64,000 bases of DNA from Anaerolineae bacterium (GCA_022820665.1 JAJEFB010000025.1:62001-126000), one strand, 5' to 3'. Numbered from the stretch's first letter, positions 46,587 through 56,520 are shown. Numbers and translations are program-made. Notes: a model not told the origin generated them from the letters alone.

Positions 46587-47780
46587 ATGCCAAGCCAGTT
46601 TCAGTGGGACGATCCTTTTCTGCTAGAAGATCAGTTGAGCGAAGAAGAGCGCATGGTGCGCGATCTGGCTCACGAATATTGCCAGAACAAGCTCATGCCG
46701 CGTATTTTGAAAGCCAACCGCAGCGAGACCTTCGACCGCGCAATCTATTACGAGATGGCGGAACTGGGCATGTTGGGCGCGACCCTGCCTGAAGAACATG
46801 GGGGCGCCGGCTTAAGCTACGTCTCTTACGGACTAATCGCTCGTGAAATTGAACGCGTCGACAGCGGCTATCGCAGCGCCATGAGCGTGCAGAGCTCGCT
46901 GGTGATGTATCCCATTTACGCCTATGGGACAGATGCGCAAAGAGAGAAATACCTTCCCAGGCTGGTCAATGGCGAGTGGATCGGCTGCTTTGGATTGACC
47001 GAACCGAATCATGGCAGTGATCCCGGCGCTATGGAAACGCGCGCGACCAAAGTTGACGGCGGCTGGATTGTACATGGCAACAAAATGTGGATCACCAATT
47101 CCCCGATCGCGGATGTTTTCATCATCTGGGCGAAAGCCTACGGAGGCAATGGCGGCAGCGACGGCGCTATCCGAGGATTCATCCTGGAGCGCGGCATGGA
47201 TGGTCTGTCGACGCCCGCAATCGAGGGCAAATTCAGTTTGCGCGCCAGCAGCACCGGCGAAGTCGTCATGGACGAGGTCTATGTTCCGGACGAGAACCTT
47301 CTGCCCAATGCCAGCGGATTGAAGGGTCCCTTCGGCTGCTTGAATCGCGCCCGCTACGGCATCGCCTGGGGCGCGTTGGGGGCAGCGGAGTTCTGCTGGC
47401 ACGCGGCGCGCAGATATACGCTGGATCGGACGCAGTTCGGTCGTCCGCTGGCCGCGAATCAACTGATTCAGTTCAAGCTGGCGCAGATGATGACGGACAT
47501 CACCCTGGGTCTGCAAGGCGCGCTGCGCGTCGGACGCCTCTGGGACCAGGGCAAAGCAAAACCCGAGATGATTTCCTTGGTCAAGCGCAATTCCTGCGGG
47601 GTGGCGCTCGACATTGCCCGCGCCTCCCGCGATATGCACGGCGGCAACGGTATCTCGGACGAGTTTCACGTCATCCGCCATGTGATGAACCTGGAAGCCG
47701 TCAACACCTACGAAGGCACAAGCGACATTCACGCCTTGATCCTTGGACGGGCGCAAACGGGCATACAAGCCTTCATGTGA
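46587..47780 (+). CDS. Acyl-CoA dehydrogenase, glutaryl-CoA dehydrogenase-like
   Basis: FAD flavoenzyme of 397 aa. It has [17 protein letters not shown] and [18 protein letters not shown] (FAD/substrate), [33 protein letters not shown], and the catalytic-base segment [20 protein letters not shown], which is the GcdH-type end (Glu in TYEGT). Glutaryl-CoA to crotonyl-CoA is the most likely reaction. The ATG at 46587 has GAGG five bases upstream; ATG 46557 and TTG 46536 lack a good site. Confidence 0.88.
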   Translation: MPSQFQWDDPFLLEDQLSEEERMVRDLAHEYCQNKLMPRILKANRSETFDRAIYYEMAELGMLGATLPEEHGGAGLSYVSYGLIAREIERVDSGYRSAMSVQSSLVMYPIYAYGTDAQREKYLPRLVNGEWIGCFGLTEPNHGSDPGAMETRATKVDGGWIVHGNKMWITNSPIADVFIIWAKAYGGNGGSDGAIRGFILERGMDGLSTPAIEGKFSLRASSTGEVVMDEVYVPDENLLPNASGLKGPFGCLNRARYGIAWGALGAAEFCWHAARRYTLDRTQFGRPLAANQLIQFKLAQMMTDITLGLQGALRVGRLWDQGKAKPEMISLVKRNSCGVALDIARASRDMHGGNGISDEFHVIRHVMNLEAVNTYEGTSDIHALILGRAQTGIQAFM

Positions 47781-47832
47781 GCCTTGTGCCGATGAATCTG
47801 TCTATTGAATGACCTAGTCAGGAGTACAGCGG

Positions 47833-48042
47833 ATGACCACCTTGAATCTTGAGATTCCCAATATCGGATGCGCCGGTTGCGTACAGGCGATCAAGAACGA
47901 ATTGACCGAACTTGAGGGCGTGAGCAGCGTCAGCGGCGACGTGCAGATGCGCGCCGTTCAGATCGAATTCGACGCGCCGGCTACTCAGGACAGCATTGTA
48001 GCGGCGCTCGAGAAAATCGATTATCCCCCGGCAAGCGCGTAG
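47833..48042 (+). CDS. Heavy-metal-associated (HMA) domain protein, copper-chaperone-like
   Basis: 69 aa single HMA domain. CxxC metal site CAGC (Cys13-Cys16) in PNIGCAGCVQAIKNEL, then GVSSVSGDVQMRAVQIEFD. It lacks the Met of the usual GMTCxxC and has GCAGC, so metal preference is uncertain (copper or zinc). No P-type ATPase is nearby. ATG with AGGAG upstream. Confidence 0.85.
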   Translation: MTTLNLEIPNIGCAGCVQAIKNELTELEGVSSVSGDVQMRAVQIEFDAPATQDSIVAALEKIDYPPASA

Positions 48043-48070
48043 CCTGTAGCAACTTCGCGGGGCGAGCCGC

Positions 48071-48844
48071 ATGACCGCTGATTTCGGACGCGCGGCAGCC
48101 GACTACAGTCGCCATCGGGCCGGCTTTCCCGAAGCATTCTTCGCTCGCATAGAGTCCAGGGACCTCATCCGTGCCGGGACGCGCCTGCTCGACCTGGGCA
48201 CAGGCACCGGATCGATCGCTCGCGGCATGGCTCGACGAGGCTGCCATACCTTTGCGCTGGATATTGCGCCGCAACTGCTGTCGCAAGCCAGGAGACTGGA
48301 CCTGGACGCGGATATGCATACCGCGTATTTCCTGGCCCAGGCGGAACAATGCCCCATCGCTTCAGACGCCTTTGATATCGTGACCGCCGGGCAATGCTGG
48401 CATTGGTTTGACGGCTTGCGAACGGCGCGAGAGACCGCGAGGATGCTCGTTCCCGGCGGCGCGATTGTCATCGCGCATTTTGATTGGCTGCCGCGCGCCG
48501 GGAACCTGGTTGCGGCCACCGAAGCGCTCATCAAGCAACACAATCCTTCCTGGTCTCTGGGCGGCGGCAACGGCTTCTACCCGCAATGGCTGAACCATCT
48601 TGGCGACGCCGGTTTCGTCGACTTGGAGACCTTCTCCTTCGACCTGGACGTGACCTATACCCAGGAAGCCTGGCGCGGTCGTATTCGCGCCAGCGCCGGC
48701 GTCGCCGCCTCGCTCCCAGAGCCGCAAGTCCTCGCCTTCGACAAAGATATGGGACGTCTCCTGCGCGATTCCTTCCCGGCGGATCCGTTGGAGATTCCGC
48801 ATCGGGTCTTCGTCGTCCTGGGCAAGAATCCAGCGCAGAAGTGA
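48071..48844 (+). CDS. Class I SAM-dependent methyltransferase
   Basis: 257 aa. SAM-binding motif I LLDLGTGTGSIARGMA (about residues 39-54), motif II acidic residue in TFALDIAP, and GQCWHWFD (about 115), a block seen in the methyltransferase_11 family of unknown small-molecule methylases. Starts 28 bp after the HMA gene, same strand. Substrate unknown. Confidence 0.85.
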   Translation: MTADFGRAAADYSRHRAGFPEAFFARIESRDLIRAGTRLLDLGTGTGSIARGMARRGCHTFALDIAPQLLSQARRLDLDADMHTAYFLAQAEQCPIASDAFDIVTAGQCWHWFDGLRTARETARMLVPGGAIVIAHFDWLPRAGNLVAATEALIKQHNPSWSLGGGNGFYPQWLNHLGDAGFVDLETFSFDLDVTYTQEAWRGRIRASAGVAASLPEPQVLAFDKDMGRLLRDSFPADPLEIPHRVFVVLGKNPAQK

Positions 48845-48879
48845 GGCGCGTACAGTCAGGGCATCGCTTCAAATTGTTT

Positions 48880-48919
48880 TTTCACCGCAAAGACACGAAG
48901 AACACAGGGCTTAAGCCCT
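48880..48919. repeat. Second copy of the dispersed CACCGCAAAGACACGAAG repeat, with palindrome
   Basis: 48880-48906 matches 2118-2144 with one mismatch in 27. It runs directly into the perfect palindrome AGGGC-TTAA-GCCCT (48906-48919). The rest of the 48845-49065 gap shows nothing else recognisable. Confidence 0.6.
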
Positions 48920-49065
48920 TTACCGGGGAAAGCTCCGCTAAATCTGCTCCAAAAACTACGAGCGCAACTTTTGACCTGGCGCCAAATCTTACTGCAACAA
49001 CAAACAAGCCTGTATTATCAATAAAAGCCTTTTCGCTGGAGCAAATGCGTGGGACGAATCCTCGC

Positions 49066-49845
49066 TCAATCTGAGTTGGCCGCTTTCATCGTCTCAATTT
49101 CGCGTTGTTCCCTATCGTCAGATGTCTCGATTTCAAATACGTGCAGGGCGCATTTGATTGCGCCTTCTCCGCCATCCGCAAGGTAGAACTTCCCGTCAAC
49201 TCTCATACAGTCAAGCGGGCGGCATAGATCAAAATATGTCAAACACTCTCGCAAGTCTGGCAGCTCAAGCGCATCTGCCGGCAATCGGTGCAAGAGATGT
49301 ACCTCAATGGAGTCGTAGTCGCAGTCAAGATCGTGATCGTCTCTCTGCGCCGCCGGGAGACGAAAGGCGACGCGAATACGCCGGCAAAGCAAAAAATCGC
49401 CGTCATAATACGGGCAGCAGGACAGGACAATGCTCTCGGCAACGCCCAGCAGGCGCAGCGGGTCAATTTCCCAGTCCAGGTAGTCGAGCAAAGCGATCTT
49501 TTCGGCGATGCTCAAATCGCGCACTAAACTCTCGATCCGCTCGTCAGCCATAGTGCCACGCCAGCGCGCGCCGGAAAAATCCAAATGATTGAAGACCGTC
49601 GTTTTTGACGGAGTAACGTATAGCTCCGGCAATGGCAAAGGCGCGGGCGCCGGGACCGTTCCGCATTGTTCATCGACTGTCTCAAGCAAGCCTTCGCTCA
49701 GCGAGATTTTATGTTGCGCCAGCCAATCGTGCTCGCCATAAAGTTCTTCAACGTAGATGAAGCCTTCACGGTCTACACCCAACAATGCGCAATCGCCGGC
49801 GTGCGACAATTCAATCGTGGTCAAAAGCTTTAGCGCATCCAACAC
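49066..49845 (-). CDS. Hypothetical protein
   Basis: 259 aa acidic protein that I do not recognise. No signal peptide, transmembrane segment or repeats; cysteines are scattered (including a CC pair near residue 144) without a metal-binding spacing. A stretch IAEKIALLDYLDWEIDPLRLLGVAES is helical in character. GTG start at 49845 has AAAGG about eight bases upstream. Codon use resembles the neighbours, supporting a real gene. Convergent with the methyltransferase gene. Confidence 0.6.
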   Translation of the reverse strand: MLDALKLLTTIELSHAGDCALLGVDREGFIYVEELYGEHDWLAQHKISLSEGLLETVDEQCGTVPAPAPLPLPELYVTPSKTTVFNHLDFSGARWRGTMADERIESLVRDLSIAEKIALLDYLDWEIDPLRLLGVAESIVLSCCPYYDGDFLLCRRIRVAFRLPAAQRDDHDLDCDYDSIEVHLLHRLPADALELPDLRECLTYFDLCRPLDCMRVDGKFYLADGGEGAIKCALHVFEIETSDDREQREIETMKAANSD

Positions 49846-50004
49846 TATCGCAGCCTTTGTACATAACTAGATGGCACAACATTATACCCGTTACAATTGC
49901 CTTCCCAATAATGGCATCGGAGAGCTTTCTTCCGAGACGGAGAATCGGACGTGTTTTAGTCGCCGTCACAAGCCGGCTACGTCCCCGGTTCGCGGGTTAT
50001 GTCG

Positions 50005-50033
50005 TTTACGCCAACAACTGACTGTGATACAAT
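50005..50033 (+). promoter_or_regulatory. Promoter of the LamG-like protein gene
   Basis: TTTACG (50005-50010), 17 bp, TACAAT (50028-50033), also with an extended -10 TGA. Start codon only 18 bp beyond the -10. Confidence 0.65.
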
Positions 50034-50050
50034 CGCGCGGCAAGCAAACG

Positions 50051-50974
50051 ATGAGTAATGTCCTTGTGACGGAATCCACTAGCCGTCTGCGAAGGCTTCA
50101 AGGCTTGGCAAGACCTGGATCGGCAATCAGCGTATTGTTGCTGGCGCTGGTCGCGGGCAACCTTCTCTACGCCCATTTTGATCGAGCCAGGGACCCAATC
50201 GTCGGCGTCCCAGGCGACTTGCTCTACGTTGCGACCTTCGACGGCTATCTTGACGAGTGGGATCTCTACGATGGTCAGCAGAGCGCGTCGATCAAAGACG
50301 GTCGATTGCGACTGGCGCTTTCCAGCGCGCAAACCGCGAGTTGGTCGGTTGCGCGTCATCATTTTATTGAATTTGACATCAGCGTTGCGGCCAGCGCAGC
50401 AGCTGGTCCGATCGATAACGCGTTTGGCATCGTGTTTGCCATGCAAAGCCCATCAGAAGAAGCCTGCGATCTGCCAGCAGTGATTTTCTGCGGCATTGGT
50501 CAATTGTCTGCGTTGTTGAGCGCTGCGCTGCGACAAGTCCTTGACCCGGTAGCCGAGACTCATTATTACGCTTTTCTTATTAGCAGCGATGGCTATTATG
50601 CGCTGGAACGGATCGTCGATGGCATTCGGGAAGTATTAAGCACTTGGATCCCTTCTCCAAGTATTCACCAGAACTTGGGGGCGCAGAACAGGATCCGCGT
50701 CATCGCTCAGGGAACGGAACTAAGGTTCTTTGTCAACGGAGACCAAGTGATGCTTTGTATTCCCAGTGAGCCCGGGGCAAGCAGTACATTCACAAACGGC
50801 GAATGTATCGGCGGACGCATGGTAGAAGGGTTTCAAGCGCCGCATCCCTTGCAAGGGCAACTGGGATTAATCGCGCAAGCGACACAGACAGGCGGCGGCG
50901 GCGTAATCGTTGATTTCGACAATATTACCGTTTTCAGCCCGAACGTTGCTGGTGGAGAGGACGCCAAATTATGA
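50051..50974 (+). CDS. Membrane-anchored LamG/jelly-roll-like hypothetical protein
   Basis: 307 aa. One N-terminal transmembrane segment (about residues 24-42), then an extracytoplasmic domain with DLLYVATFDGYLDEWDLYDG, KDGRLRLAL and LRFFVNGDQV, GQLGLIAQA, VDFDNITVF, a pattern of concanavalin-like (DUF1080/LamG) carbohydrate-binding folds. No catalytic residues recognised. The ATG at 50051 follows its own promoter; its stop overlaps the mtaB start by ATGA, so mtaB depends on this transcript. Confidence 0.72.
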   Translation: MSNVLVTESTSRLRRLQGLARPGSAISVLLLALVAGNLLYAHFDRARDPIVGVPGDLLYVATFDGYLDEWDLYDGQQSASIKDGRLRLALSSAQTASWSVARHHFIEFDISVAASAAAGPIDNAFGIVFAMQSPSEEACDLPAVIFCGIGQLSALLSAALRQVLDPVAETHYYAFLISSDGYYALERIVDGIREVLSTWIPSPSIHQNLGAQNRIRVIAQGTELRFFVNGDQVMLCIPSEPGASSTFTNGECIGGRMVEGFQAPHPLQGQLGLIAQATQTGGGGVIVDFDNITVFSPNVAGGEDAKL

Positions 50975-52251
50975 AAGTGCATCTGCGAATGGTGGGCTGT
51001 CGACTCAATCAGAGCGAAATCGACTCTATGGCTCGTCAGTTTCAGGGCATGGGCCACGAGGTTGTCGACCGCCCGGAAGATGCCGATCATTTTGTCTTGA
51101 ACACCTGCGCCGTAACGCAGGAGGCCAGCAAAACCAGCCGCAAACTGGCTCGTGAGTTCCATCGCTCCAATCCACAAGCCGAGACCACGGTTACGGGATG
51201 CTACGCTCAGATCGCGCCGAAGGAGCTAGATGCACTGCCCGGCGTCTCTCGCGTAATAGGCAATGCCGACAAAGACGAGCTGGTGTCCTTCGTCACTGGC
51301 GAAGGGATCAAGGTCTTCGACAGTGAGCCGATCGAGCGGACGCTACCCGCCCAAAGCCTGAGCCGTACACGGGCGTTCGTGAAAGCGCAGGACGGTTGTG
51401 ACAACGAATGTACGTTTTGTGTAACGACAATTGCCCGCGGCCGTGGTCGCAGCCGCGCGATCGACGAGGTGCTGAGAGAAGTAAATACACTGCGCCAACT
51501 TGGCTATCAAGAAGCCGTGCTAACCGGGGTGCACCTCGGCAGCTATGGTCAGGACCAAGGCTTAATTGACGGACTTGCGCGGTTGGTCCAGGCTCTGTTG
51601 CAGCATAGCGACATGCCTCGCCTGCGCCTCTCGTCCCTGGAGCCCTGGGATCTTGCGCCGGGTTTCTTCGAGCTGTGGCAGGATCCCCGTCTTTGCCGTC
51701 ACCTGCACCTGCCCTTGCAGAGCGGCTGCGACGCCACCTTGAAACGCATGCGGCGCAACACCAATCAAGAGGCATTTCGCGCGCTGGTGCATGCCGCGCG
51801 AGAAGCCATCCCCGGACTGCGCATAACAACTGACGTAATCGTAGGATTCCCCGGCGAAACCGACAGGGAATTCGCGACGTCCCGCGCGTTCATCGAGGAG
51901 ATGAGTTTCGACGGGCTGCACGTTTTTCGTTACAGCAGCCGTCCCGGAACGCCAGCCAGCCGCATGAAAAACCAGGTGAGCAACCAGGTCAAGAGAGGAC
52001 GAAGCGCGGAACTGCTGGCTATATCCGATTCTATGGAAGAAAACTTTGCGGCGAGGCTCGCCGGGACACAGCAGAACGTGCTGTGGGAGCAAATCACTGC
52101 CGCTACGCCGGAAGGTTTTGTTCATAACGGCTATACGGACAATTACATGCGGGTCAAGGCTGTGCACCCGAGGAATTTAAGCAACCGCATCTGCGTCACA
52201 GATCTCGGAGAATTCACGGACGGCGTGATTCATGGTACAGTACGCTTATAG
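50971..52251 (+). CDS. mtaB: tRNA threonylcarbamoyladenosine methylthiotransferase
   Basis: Radical-SAM enzyme that adds methylthio to t6A37 of tRNA. N-terminal UPF0004 cysteines Cys10 (VGCRLNQSE), Cys46 (NTCAVTQ) and Cys77 (TGCYAQ) bind one Fe-S cluster; Cys143, Cys147 and Cys150 (CDNECTFC) bind the radical-SAM cluster. TFCVTTIARGRGRSR is the MtaB-type sequence as opposed to MiaB. C-terminal TRAM-like domain. 426 aa. Translationally coupled to the LamG-like gene. Confidence 0.92.
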   Translation: MKVHLRMVGCRLNQSEIDSMARQFQGMGHEVVDRPEDADHFVLNTCAVTQEASKTSRKLAREFHRSNPQAETTVTGCYAQIAPKELDALPGVSRVIGNADKDELVSFVTGEGIKVFDSEPIERTLPAQSLSRTRAFVKAQDGCDNECTFCVTTIARGRGRSRAIDEVLREVNTLRQLGYQEAVLTGVHLGSYGQDQGLIDGLARLVQALLQHSDMPRLRLSSLEPWDLAPGFFELWQDPRLCRHLHLPLQSGCDATLKRMRRNTNQEAFRALVHAAREAIPGLRITTDVIVGFPGETDREFATSRAFIEEMSFDGLHVFRYSSRPGTPASRMKNQVSNQVKRGRSAELLAISDSMEENFAARLAGTQQNVLWEQITAATPEGFVHNGYTDNYMRVKAVHPRNLSNRICVTDLGEFTDGVIHGTVRL

Positions 52252-52268
52252 CTTGCGATCGCAAGTAC

Positions 52269-52304
52269 CGCGTCGCAGTCGTTTGCTTGAGCGACGCGTT
52301 TGTT
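52269..52304 (+). terminator. Intrinsic terminator after mtaB
   Basis: CGCGTCGC (52269-52276) pairs with GCGACGCG (52291-52298), 14-base loop, then TTTGTT. Just upstream is a perfect CTTGCGATCGCAAG palindrome (52252-52265). Confidence 0.65.
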
Positions 52305-52409
52305 CAAAGGCAAGAGTACGAATGCCGGAACATGGGCAGCTTGAAATACGAATCAATTACGGACTCGTTCTGATGCCAATGCGATGTGCGAGAACGTGAA
52401 GACTGAAAT

Positions 52410-52856
52410 ATGAGCAAACTGAAGACACAATTGCAATCCGCGCTGAAAGAGGCGATGAAAGCCAGGGACAGTAAAGTCCGCAATGCGATTCGTCTGCTCA
52501 ACAGCGCGATAAAGCAAGTCGAAATAGATACGAGAACTGCGCTCGACGACGAAGGCGTGCAAGCTGTCTTGCAAAAGGAAGCCAAGCAATATCGCGAAAC
52601 CATTGCCGAATTGGAAGCGGCGGGACGCGCTGAGGAAATAGCGAGCGCGAGATTCGACTTGGAGGTGATTGAGCGCTTTCTACCAAGCCGACTTACTGAA
52701 GACGAACTCCGGCAGATTGTTCGGCGGGCTATTGACGAGACCGGCGCCAGCTCCATGCGCGAGATGGGTGAGATCATGCGGGCTGTTATGCCGCAGGTTC
52801 GCGGTCGCGCCGACGGCAAAGAGGTCAACTCCCTGGTAAAAGAGATCTTGAGTTGA
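52410..52856 (+). CDS. YqeY/GatB-like domain protein
   Basis: 148 aa protein of the YqeY family, related to the tail domain of GatB, thought to contact tRNA. MSKLKTQLQSALKEAMKARD and IERFLPSRLTEDELRQIVRRAIDETGA, then MGEIMRAVMPQVRGRADGKEVNSLVKE are typical. It starts the run yqeY-pgpH-ybeY-dgkA. Confidence 0.92.
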   Translation: MSKLKTQLQSALKEAMKARDSKVRNAIRLLNSAIKQVEIDTRTALDDEGVQAVLQKEAKQYRETIAELEAAGRAEEIASARFDLEVIERFLPSRLTEDELRQIVRRAIDETGASSMREMGEIMRAVMPQVRGRADGKEVNSLVKEILS

Positions 52857-52860
52857 ACCA

Positions 52861-55335
52861 ATGTTCCTCCGCCTTAGGGATATTCTGGAAGAACGATTCA
52901 GTCTGGCGCCGGATCGTACGCAGTTGGCTCTTCGTTCGTTGCTGTTGCTGCTGTTCGCGCTTGTGTTTATCGGCTGCTGCAGTGCCATTGTGGCTTTCGA
53001 TGACATCTTCCTGGGCGCGAGCAGCACAGCCAATCTTGTTGTTGGTTCGGTGCCGTCAGAAGACATCATCGCTCAAGAAGAGGGCTTGTTCGTCAGTGAA
53101 ATACTGACCGAGCAAGAAAGACAGAATGTCCTCGAACAAGTTCCCACGGTATACCACTCGCCTGATCCGAATGTGGCTCGTCAACAGCGGGTCTTGACCG
53201 AAAATATCCTGCAATTTATAGACAACGTTCGCGCCGATTCATTCGCCTCGCTAGAGCAGCAAGTCGCCGACGTCAACGAAATTACATCTCTCATTCTTGA
53301 TGGCGACCGCGAGACCATTGTCGCGATGCTTCAATTGCCAGAGGAGCGCTGGACATTGGTCCGCAACGAGATCATATCCGTATTGGAACGCGTGATGCGC
53401 GATCCCATTCGCAACTCTGATTTGCAGCACGAACGCGATCAATTGCCGACCCAGGTCAGCCTGCGCTTGTCCCCGCAGGAAAGCCATATCGTAACCATGA
53501 TCACAGGCGACGTCATTCGCGCCAATACCTTCGAGAATCCTGAGCAAACCGCGCTTGACCGTGAGTTGGCAATCGACAACGTTGAGCCGCAGCAGCGCCA
53601 TTTTATTGCCGGGCAGATTGTCGCGCCGGCAAACCAGCGCATCGACAATCTATCTTTCGAGGCTTTGCAAGAGTTGGGGCTTCTGGCGCAAACGAGCAAC
53701 CGAGGATCCCGGATTCTGCGCGCCGTGTTGGCAAGCGCGATGGTTACTCTGATGATCGGTCTGTACATCAGTCGCTTTGATTTACACTTGCTGCTCTCGG
53801 ATACCGGAAGCTTGCTGCTGCAGGCGGCGCTCTTCTTGATCGCTCTGGTCGCTGTACGATCCTTCGGCACATCAAACATATACTTGATGCCTGCCGCTAC
53901 GCTGGGCATCCTTTACGTGGCATTGAGCCGCCCTAATTTTGCCATAGTCGCCACCATCGGGTTCGCGTTTCTTGCCGGAATACTGGGCCGTAGTCCCTCA
54001 CTCGAAAACGCGAGTCTTGTGGCAGCGGCGAACATCAGCGCTATCTTGACCCTTCGTAATGCCGCGCGTCTGAACAACTATTTTCTGTCGGGCTTGGTCG
54101 TCGGCGTCAGCAATGTCGCCGTCGTCGCGATCTTTGCGCTTTTGATTGGTTTTGACGCGCTGGTTCCTTCAAACCTGATACAGGGCTTTTTCAACGGCAT
54201 GCTAATCGTTCCGACAACATCCTTCGCCGCTATGTACATCTTGACGGTGCTGTTTAATCTGCCCACCCCCTTCAAGCTCATGGATTTGAGCCAGCCCAGC
54301 AAACCACTTTTGCAGCGCCTGCTGCGCGAGGCGCCGGGCACTTATCAGCATTCCTTGCAAGTCGCCAACCTGGCGGAACAAGCGTCAGAGGCTATCGGAG
54401 CCGACACGCAGTTGACGCACGTCGCGGCGCTTTATCACGACGTCGGCAAGATGAGCAATCCTTACTTTTTCACAGAGAATCAGCAGCAGATGCGCAACCC
54501 CCACGACGGGCTGAATGACCCCTATCGCAGCGCGGACATCATCGTTGACCACGTCATTGAAGGCGACCAAATTGCAAGGAATTACAATCTTCCCAACCGC
54601 ATTCGCGATTTCATTCGGGAGCATCACGGTACGACAGAAGTATTCGTCTTTTATCAGCGCGCGCTGGACGCGGCAAAAGATGCTGACGAAGTAGAACCTG
54701 CGGACTTCTCCTACCCCGGTCCCATTCCACAGAGCCGCGAAACTGCTATTCTGATGCTGGCAGACAGTTGCGAATCGGCGATTCGGGCTGTTCATCCGGA
54801 AAGCAACCGGGAGATAACCGAGCTCGTTCACCGAATCGTAGACAGCAAACGAAAAGCCGGGCAGTTGGACGCCTCCAATCTGACGCTGAATGATCTGCGC
54901 AAGATCGAAGAGACCTTTATCGACGTCTTTAAGGGATTGTTCCACACCAGGATTGACTACGCCCGAGCTGTCAAGTCCGTGGCTCCTGGCAGCGCGCGCG
55001 AAGAGCCGTCAGCCGCTTCAAGCGTCGCCCCCGCCACTGACGCGGCCGCTCCGATTCCAGAAGTTATTCCAGAATCTCAGCCTGTTCTCGCAACCGCTGA
55101 GCGACAAGTTGCCAGCGCTCACTTCGAAAGCAAAGCCGGCGTTAAGAATTTGCCAGAATTGCCTTCGATGACAAGATCTCCGTCGCCGGACTCGGAAGAC
55201 GTTGCCTTGCCAACCATCATGGACGACGATGAACCCCTGGATGATGTGCCGCCTCTTCCCAAACGAAATGGTACGAAAACGAAGCACGAAATGCAGCGCG
55301 CGAGCGTTTCTGACGAAGCGAATGAAAGCACGTGA
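52861..55335 (+). CDS. pgpH: 7TM-HD domain protein, c-di-AMP phosphodiesterase PgpH-like
   Basis: 824 aa membrane protein. First transmembrane segment (about 25-46), an extracytoplasmic 7TMR-HDED region (about 50-285), seven transmembrane segments (about 285-475), and a cytoplasmic HD domain with HVAALYHDVGKMSNPYFF (His526-Asp527). In Firmicutes, PgpH hydrolyses c-di-AMP. The C-terminal tail (about 705-824) is low complexity, rich in Ala/Pro/Ser, and longer than usual. No diadenylate cyclase is in the window. Overlaps ybeY by 4 bp. Confidence 0.92.
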   Translation: MFLRLRDILEERFSLAPDRTQLALRSLLLLLFALVFIGCCSAIVAFDDIFLGASSTANLVVGSVPSEDIIAQEEGLFVSEILTEQERQNVLEQVPTVYHSPDPNVARQQRVLTENILQFIDNVRADSFASLEQQVADVNEITSLILDGDRETIVAMLQLPEERWTLVRNEIISVLERVMRDPIRNSDLQHERDQLPTQVSLRLSPQESHIVTMITGDVIRANTFENPEQTALDRELAIDNVEPQQRHFIAGQIVAPANQRIDNLSFEALQELGLLAQTSNRGSRILRAVLASAMVTLMIGLYISRFDLHLLLSDTGSLLLQAALFLIALVAVRSFGTSNIYLMPAATLGILYVALSRPNFAIVATIGFAFLAGILGRSPSLENASLVAAANISAILTLRNAARLNNYFLSGLVVGVSNVAVVAIFALLIGFDALVPSNLIQGFFNGMLIVPTTSFAAMYILTVLFNLPTPFKLMDLSQPSKPLLQRLLREAPGTYQHSLQVANLAEQASEAIGADTQLTHVAALYHDVGKMSNPYFFTENQQQMRNPHDGLNDPYRSADIIVDHVIEGDQIARNYNLPNRIRDFIREHHGTTEVFVFYQRALDAAKDADEVEPADFSYPGPIPQSRETAILMLADSCESAIRAVHPESNREITELVHRIVDSKRKAGQLDASNLTLNDLRKIEETFIDVFKGLFHTRIDYARAVKSVAPGSAREEPSAASSVAPATDAAAPIPEVIPESQPVLATAERQVASAHFESKAGVKNLPELPSMTRSPSPDSEDVALPTIMDDDEPLDDVPPLPKRNGTKTKHEMQRASVSDEANEST

Positions 55336-55808
55336 GCTTCACCGTTTATATCCAGATCCAGCAAGTTTATCCGGTGAACGAGACAGGCCTTCGACAAGCG
55401 GCCGAGACTGTCTTGAAACAGCTGCGAGCGGATTCGCGTTCACAAGTGACCCTTGTTGTAACCGACGACACCGCCATCCGACGCTTGAATCTGGAATATC
55501 GCCAAGCGCTCAGTGAAACGGATGTCTTGTCGTTTCCCGCCGGTCCAACACCCGTCCATACCGACAGCAACGGCATCTACCTTGGAGACATCCTCATTGC
55601 CTATCCCTATGCCAAGCGCGCCGCGAAACGACGCAATCTGAACGTTGAGGACACAATCCGCATGCTCGCTGTACATGGCCTCCTGCACTTGCTGGGTCAT
55701 AATCACGATACCGAGAAAGCGAGACAAGCGATGTGGAAGGCACAAGCTGCGGCTTTGGCCTCAATCGGGATAGACCCTGCCATCGTGGACAAGTATGGAG
55801 GCGAATGA
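55332..55808 (+). CDS. ybeY: Endoribonuclease YbeY (rRNA maturation)
   Basis: Zinc endoribonuclease for 16S 3'-end maturation and ribosome quality control. H-G-L-L-H-L-L-G-H-N-H motif at residues 115-125 (His115, His119, His125). 158 aa, usual length. GTG start overlapping the pgpH stop; its own stop overlaps the dgkA start (TGATG). Confidence 0.95.
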   Translation: MSFTVYIQIQQVYPVNETGLRQAAETVLKQLRADSRSQVTLVVTDDTAIRRLNLEYRQALSETDVLSFPAGPTPVHTDSNGIYLGDILIAYPYAKRAAKRRNLNVEDTIRMLAVHGLLHLLGHNHDTEKARQAMWKAQAAALASIGIDPAIVDKYGGE

Positions 55809-56257
55809 TGGGCGAAGGCGCCGCTGATGATCATTCGGATAGCACAAGACTCGACCCTGCCGCGCACAGCCCGGTTATAAGCGCCAACCGCTGGCGCAGC
55901 CTCATGTACGCGATCGCGGGATGTCGCTACATGTTTCGCTATCAAAAGAATACCAGGATTCAATTACTAGCGACGTTCGTTGTCCTGCTGCTGGCATTCT
56001 GGATGAACGTCAGTCCCAACGAATGGGCGCTGCTCATTCTCGCGACGGGCATGGTGTGGCTGGCTGAGTTTTTCAATGCGGCGGTTGAGGCGGCGGTGAA
56101 TCTCGCCGTTTCCGACTTTCATCCAATGGCGAGAGTTGCCAAGGACGTGGCCGCGGCTTCAGTATTACTAGCCGCGCTAACTTCTGTCGCAATTGGGCTA
56201 ATAGTATTGGCGCCCCCTCTTGTGAAGAGGCTGCAACCCGCTCTGGGCAGTCCATAG
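55808..56257 (+). CDS. dgkA: Diacylglycerol / undecaprenol kinase
   Basis: 149 aa membrane kinase of the DgkA family; Gram-positive-type members phosphorylate undecaprenol. Motif EFFNAAVEAAVNLAVSDFHPMARVAKDVAAASVLLAAL matches the conserved EALNTAIE...HPLAKIAKDVAAGAV core. Three transmembrane helices expected. The ATG at 55808 shares its base with the ybeY stop; the pgpH-ybeY-dgkA order is common in Gram-positive bacteria. Confidence 0.92.
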   Translation: MGEGAADDHSDSTRLDPAAHSPVISANRWRSLMYAIAGCRYMFRYQKNTRIQLLATFVVLLLAFWMNVSPNEWALLILATGMVWLAEFFNAAVEAAVNLAVSDFHPMARVAKDVAAASVLLAALTSVAIGLIVLAPPLVKRLQPALGSP

Positions 56258-56456
56258 CGCTTCAGGCGGCTTTGTTTTTGATTCTTGAAAATCTCCCCAG
56301 TCCAGCGGCAATCGCATGCGACGCTCGCGCGAGTTGCTGGGCATTCTTCTTAGTGCGCAACTGTAACTGTGCTATACTGTTGAAAGTCGTAACGGTACGC
56401 GATCTTTCGGTTTTGTCCATGTCCATGCTCGAAAACACAGCCACAGGCAGTTCCTC

Positions 56457-56520
56457 CACAGCCGCTCGGCGCGTAATCGGCGACGCCTCTGCCGCGCTCA
56501 CGCAAAATAATAAGCTTTCT
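56457..56520. repeat. Repeat copy A (paired with 60111-60183)
   Basis: The gap 56258-56563 has no credible gene. It contains CACAGCCGCTCGGCGC (56457-56472), matching 60111-60126 exactly, then a similar TAATCGG stretch, and after a variable 9-17 bases CGCGCTCA and AAAATAA in both copies. Overall 25 of the first 27 bases are identical. A CGTCGC/GCGACG hairpin (56521-56536) follows this copy. A possible -10 (TATACT, 56374-56379) lies upstream. Confidence 0.65.
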
